Origin: Tardiphaga sp.
Lineage (GTDB): Bacteria > Pseudomonadota > Alphaproteobacteria > Rhizobiales > Xanthobacteraceae
Assembly (NCBI GenBank): GCA_028290325.1
Contig: JAQGJY010000265.1
Coordinates: 1-6,074, forward strand
Direction: 5' to 3'
Length of the DNA: 6,074 nucleotides
Shown here: positions 5,469 through 6,074 of the stretch, one piece after another
How positions within the stretch are numbered: the first letter of the stretch is position 1
Layout of the letters: every line of letters begins with the position of its first letter
Translations under genes and position numbers: made by a program
The notes under the pieces: model-generated
Seen by the model: the letters and a program-made list of their open reading frames with translations, nothing else
Told to the model about the DNA's origin: nothing
Database searches by the model: none

Positions 5469-5499
5469 AAAAAGGCGCCCCTCTCGGAGCGCCTTTTTT
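5469..5499. terminator. Bidirectional intrinsic terminator between hspQ and the IalB-family gene
   Basis: A run of five A (5469-5473) precedes the stem GGCGC (5474-5478), a ten-base loop that can close further through CC/GG pairs, the matching stem GCGCC (5489-5493) and six T (5494-5499). Read on either strand it is a stem followed by a U-run, so it can end hspQ transcripts from the left and IalB-gene transcripts from the right. It is the only textbook terminator in the window. Bases 5380-5468 before it are GC-rich and show no gene. Confidence 0.9.
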
Positions 5500-5516
5500 G
5501 TTTGAGAACCTGAAGT

Positions 5517-6074
5517 CTACTTCGCGGCCGGGTTGGCGGGAGCGGCGCCGGCCGGCTGCTGGGCTTCCAGCTTGGCGCGGGCCTCGGCGGCGCGCTTCTG
5601 CAATTCGTCCTGCAACTTCTTCTGGGTTTCCTCGAACACCTTCGGGTCCGTCGGCGGTCCGTCATAGGCCTTGGCGAACTCGCTCAGCGGCAGCGGCAAG
5701 GTCAGCGGAGCGCCGTTGGAATTGATCGCCTGCACGACGAGGTTCTGGCCCTTCTTCAGATTGGCCAGCAGTTCGGGCGTCACTTCGTAGTCGGACATGC
5801 AGCCATTGGCGAAGCAGATCACATAAGGCGATTGCGCCGGCGCGTTGCTGTCGACGATGACGCGGGTGCCGTGCACGAGCTGCATGCCGAGCGGCAGTGT
5901 CACGCGCAGGATTTTCTTCGGCTCGCCTTCCGGCTCGATGATGACGGCGGCGATGACCGGCTGGCCGGATTCGATGCGGCCGTCCTTGCCTGTGAAGCAG
6001 ACCTGCTTGGCGTTGGCGTCCTGACCCTTGAGACAGAACTTGGTCCAGGGCGCGTAGATCAGCTGGACCTGCTG
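5517..6074 (-). CDS. Invasion-associated locus B (IalB) family protein, 5' end beyond window
   Basis: The minus-strand frame is open from the right edge to a TAG at 5517-5519, giving 185 visible residues; the start and probably an N-terminal signal peptide lie outside. The GTG at 5901-5903 is internal and not the real start, because family-typical sequence continues upstream of it (APWTKFCLK, KQVCFTGKDGR, PVIAAVIIEPEG). The IalB domain spans visible residues 1 to about 135, including RVTLPLGMQLVHGTRVIVD, PYVICFANGCMSDYEV and GQNLVVQAINSNGAPLTLPLPL. Cysteines at visible positions 14, 26, 87 and 92 suggest two disulfides, consistent with the periplasm. A charged helical segment (about 146-170) leads into an Ala/Pro-rich tail ending NPAAK. 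IalB was named in Bartonella for erythrocyte invasion, but homologues are common in free-living Hyphomicrobiales, so invasion should not be assumed. Confidence 0.92.
   Translation of the reverse strand, partial: QQVQLIYAPWTKFCLKGQDANAKQVCFTGKDGRIESGQPVIAAVIIEPEGEPKKILRVTLPLGMQLVHGTRVIVDSNAPAQSPYVICFANGCMSDYEVTPELLANLKKGQNLVVQAINSNGAPLTLPLPLSEFAKAYDGPPTDPKVFEETQKKLQDELQKRAAEARAKLEAQQPAGAAPANPAAK

Noticed and set aside
5901..5903. GTG as start of the IalB-family gene
   Set aside because: Family-typical sequence with two conserved cysteines continues upstream in frame to the window edge; the true start is outside.

Overview
This is a 6.1-kb stretch of a GC-rich chromosome (about 60-65% GC by eye). 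The gene set points to an alphaproteobacterium of the Hyphomicrobiales, most likely the Bradyrhizobium/Rhodopseudomonas/Afipia group: a choline-dependent phosphatidylcholine synthase, a DUF6481 protein, an IalB-family periplasmic protein, HspQ, and a UbiH-type hydroxylase carrying GEAAH/GAQGLN motifs. This placement rests on family recognition, not on a search.

Layout from left to right. A complete tRNA-Arg(UCU) gene with an encoded CCA and a plausible promoter is followed by a small charged Ala/Lys/Glu-rich DUF6481 protein (+). It converges on a zinc-free NADPH:quinone oxidoreductase (qor, -). Upstream of qor on the same strand lies phosphatidylcholine synthase (pcs, -). pcs is divergent from a UbiH/UbiF/COQ6-family FAD hydroxylase (+), whose stop codon is only three bases from the stop of a convergent AEC-family membrane transporter (-). 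The transporter is divergent from hspQ (+) across about 120 bp that hold a strong near-perfect palindrome. hspQ converges on an IalB-family gene (-), which runs off the right edge, and the two share a strong bidirectional intrinsic terminator.

The genes are mostly single units in alternating orientation, not one pathway operon. Loose themes are envelope and membrane biology (Pcs, AEC transporter, IalB), quinone chemistry (Qor, UbiH-like hydroxylase) and stress or proteostasis (HspQ). No mobile element, CRISPR array, integrase, toxin-antitoxin pair or phage gene is visible. Every gap between genes is under 300 bp.

I find no convincing new biological system here. The items most worth a second look are non-coding: the interrupted 22-bp palindrome and nearby direct repeats between the AEC gene and hspQ, and the inverted repeat with a repeated TGWCAAAAG element just ahead of qor.
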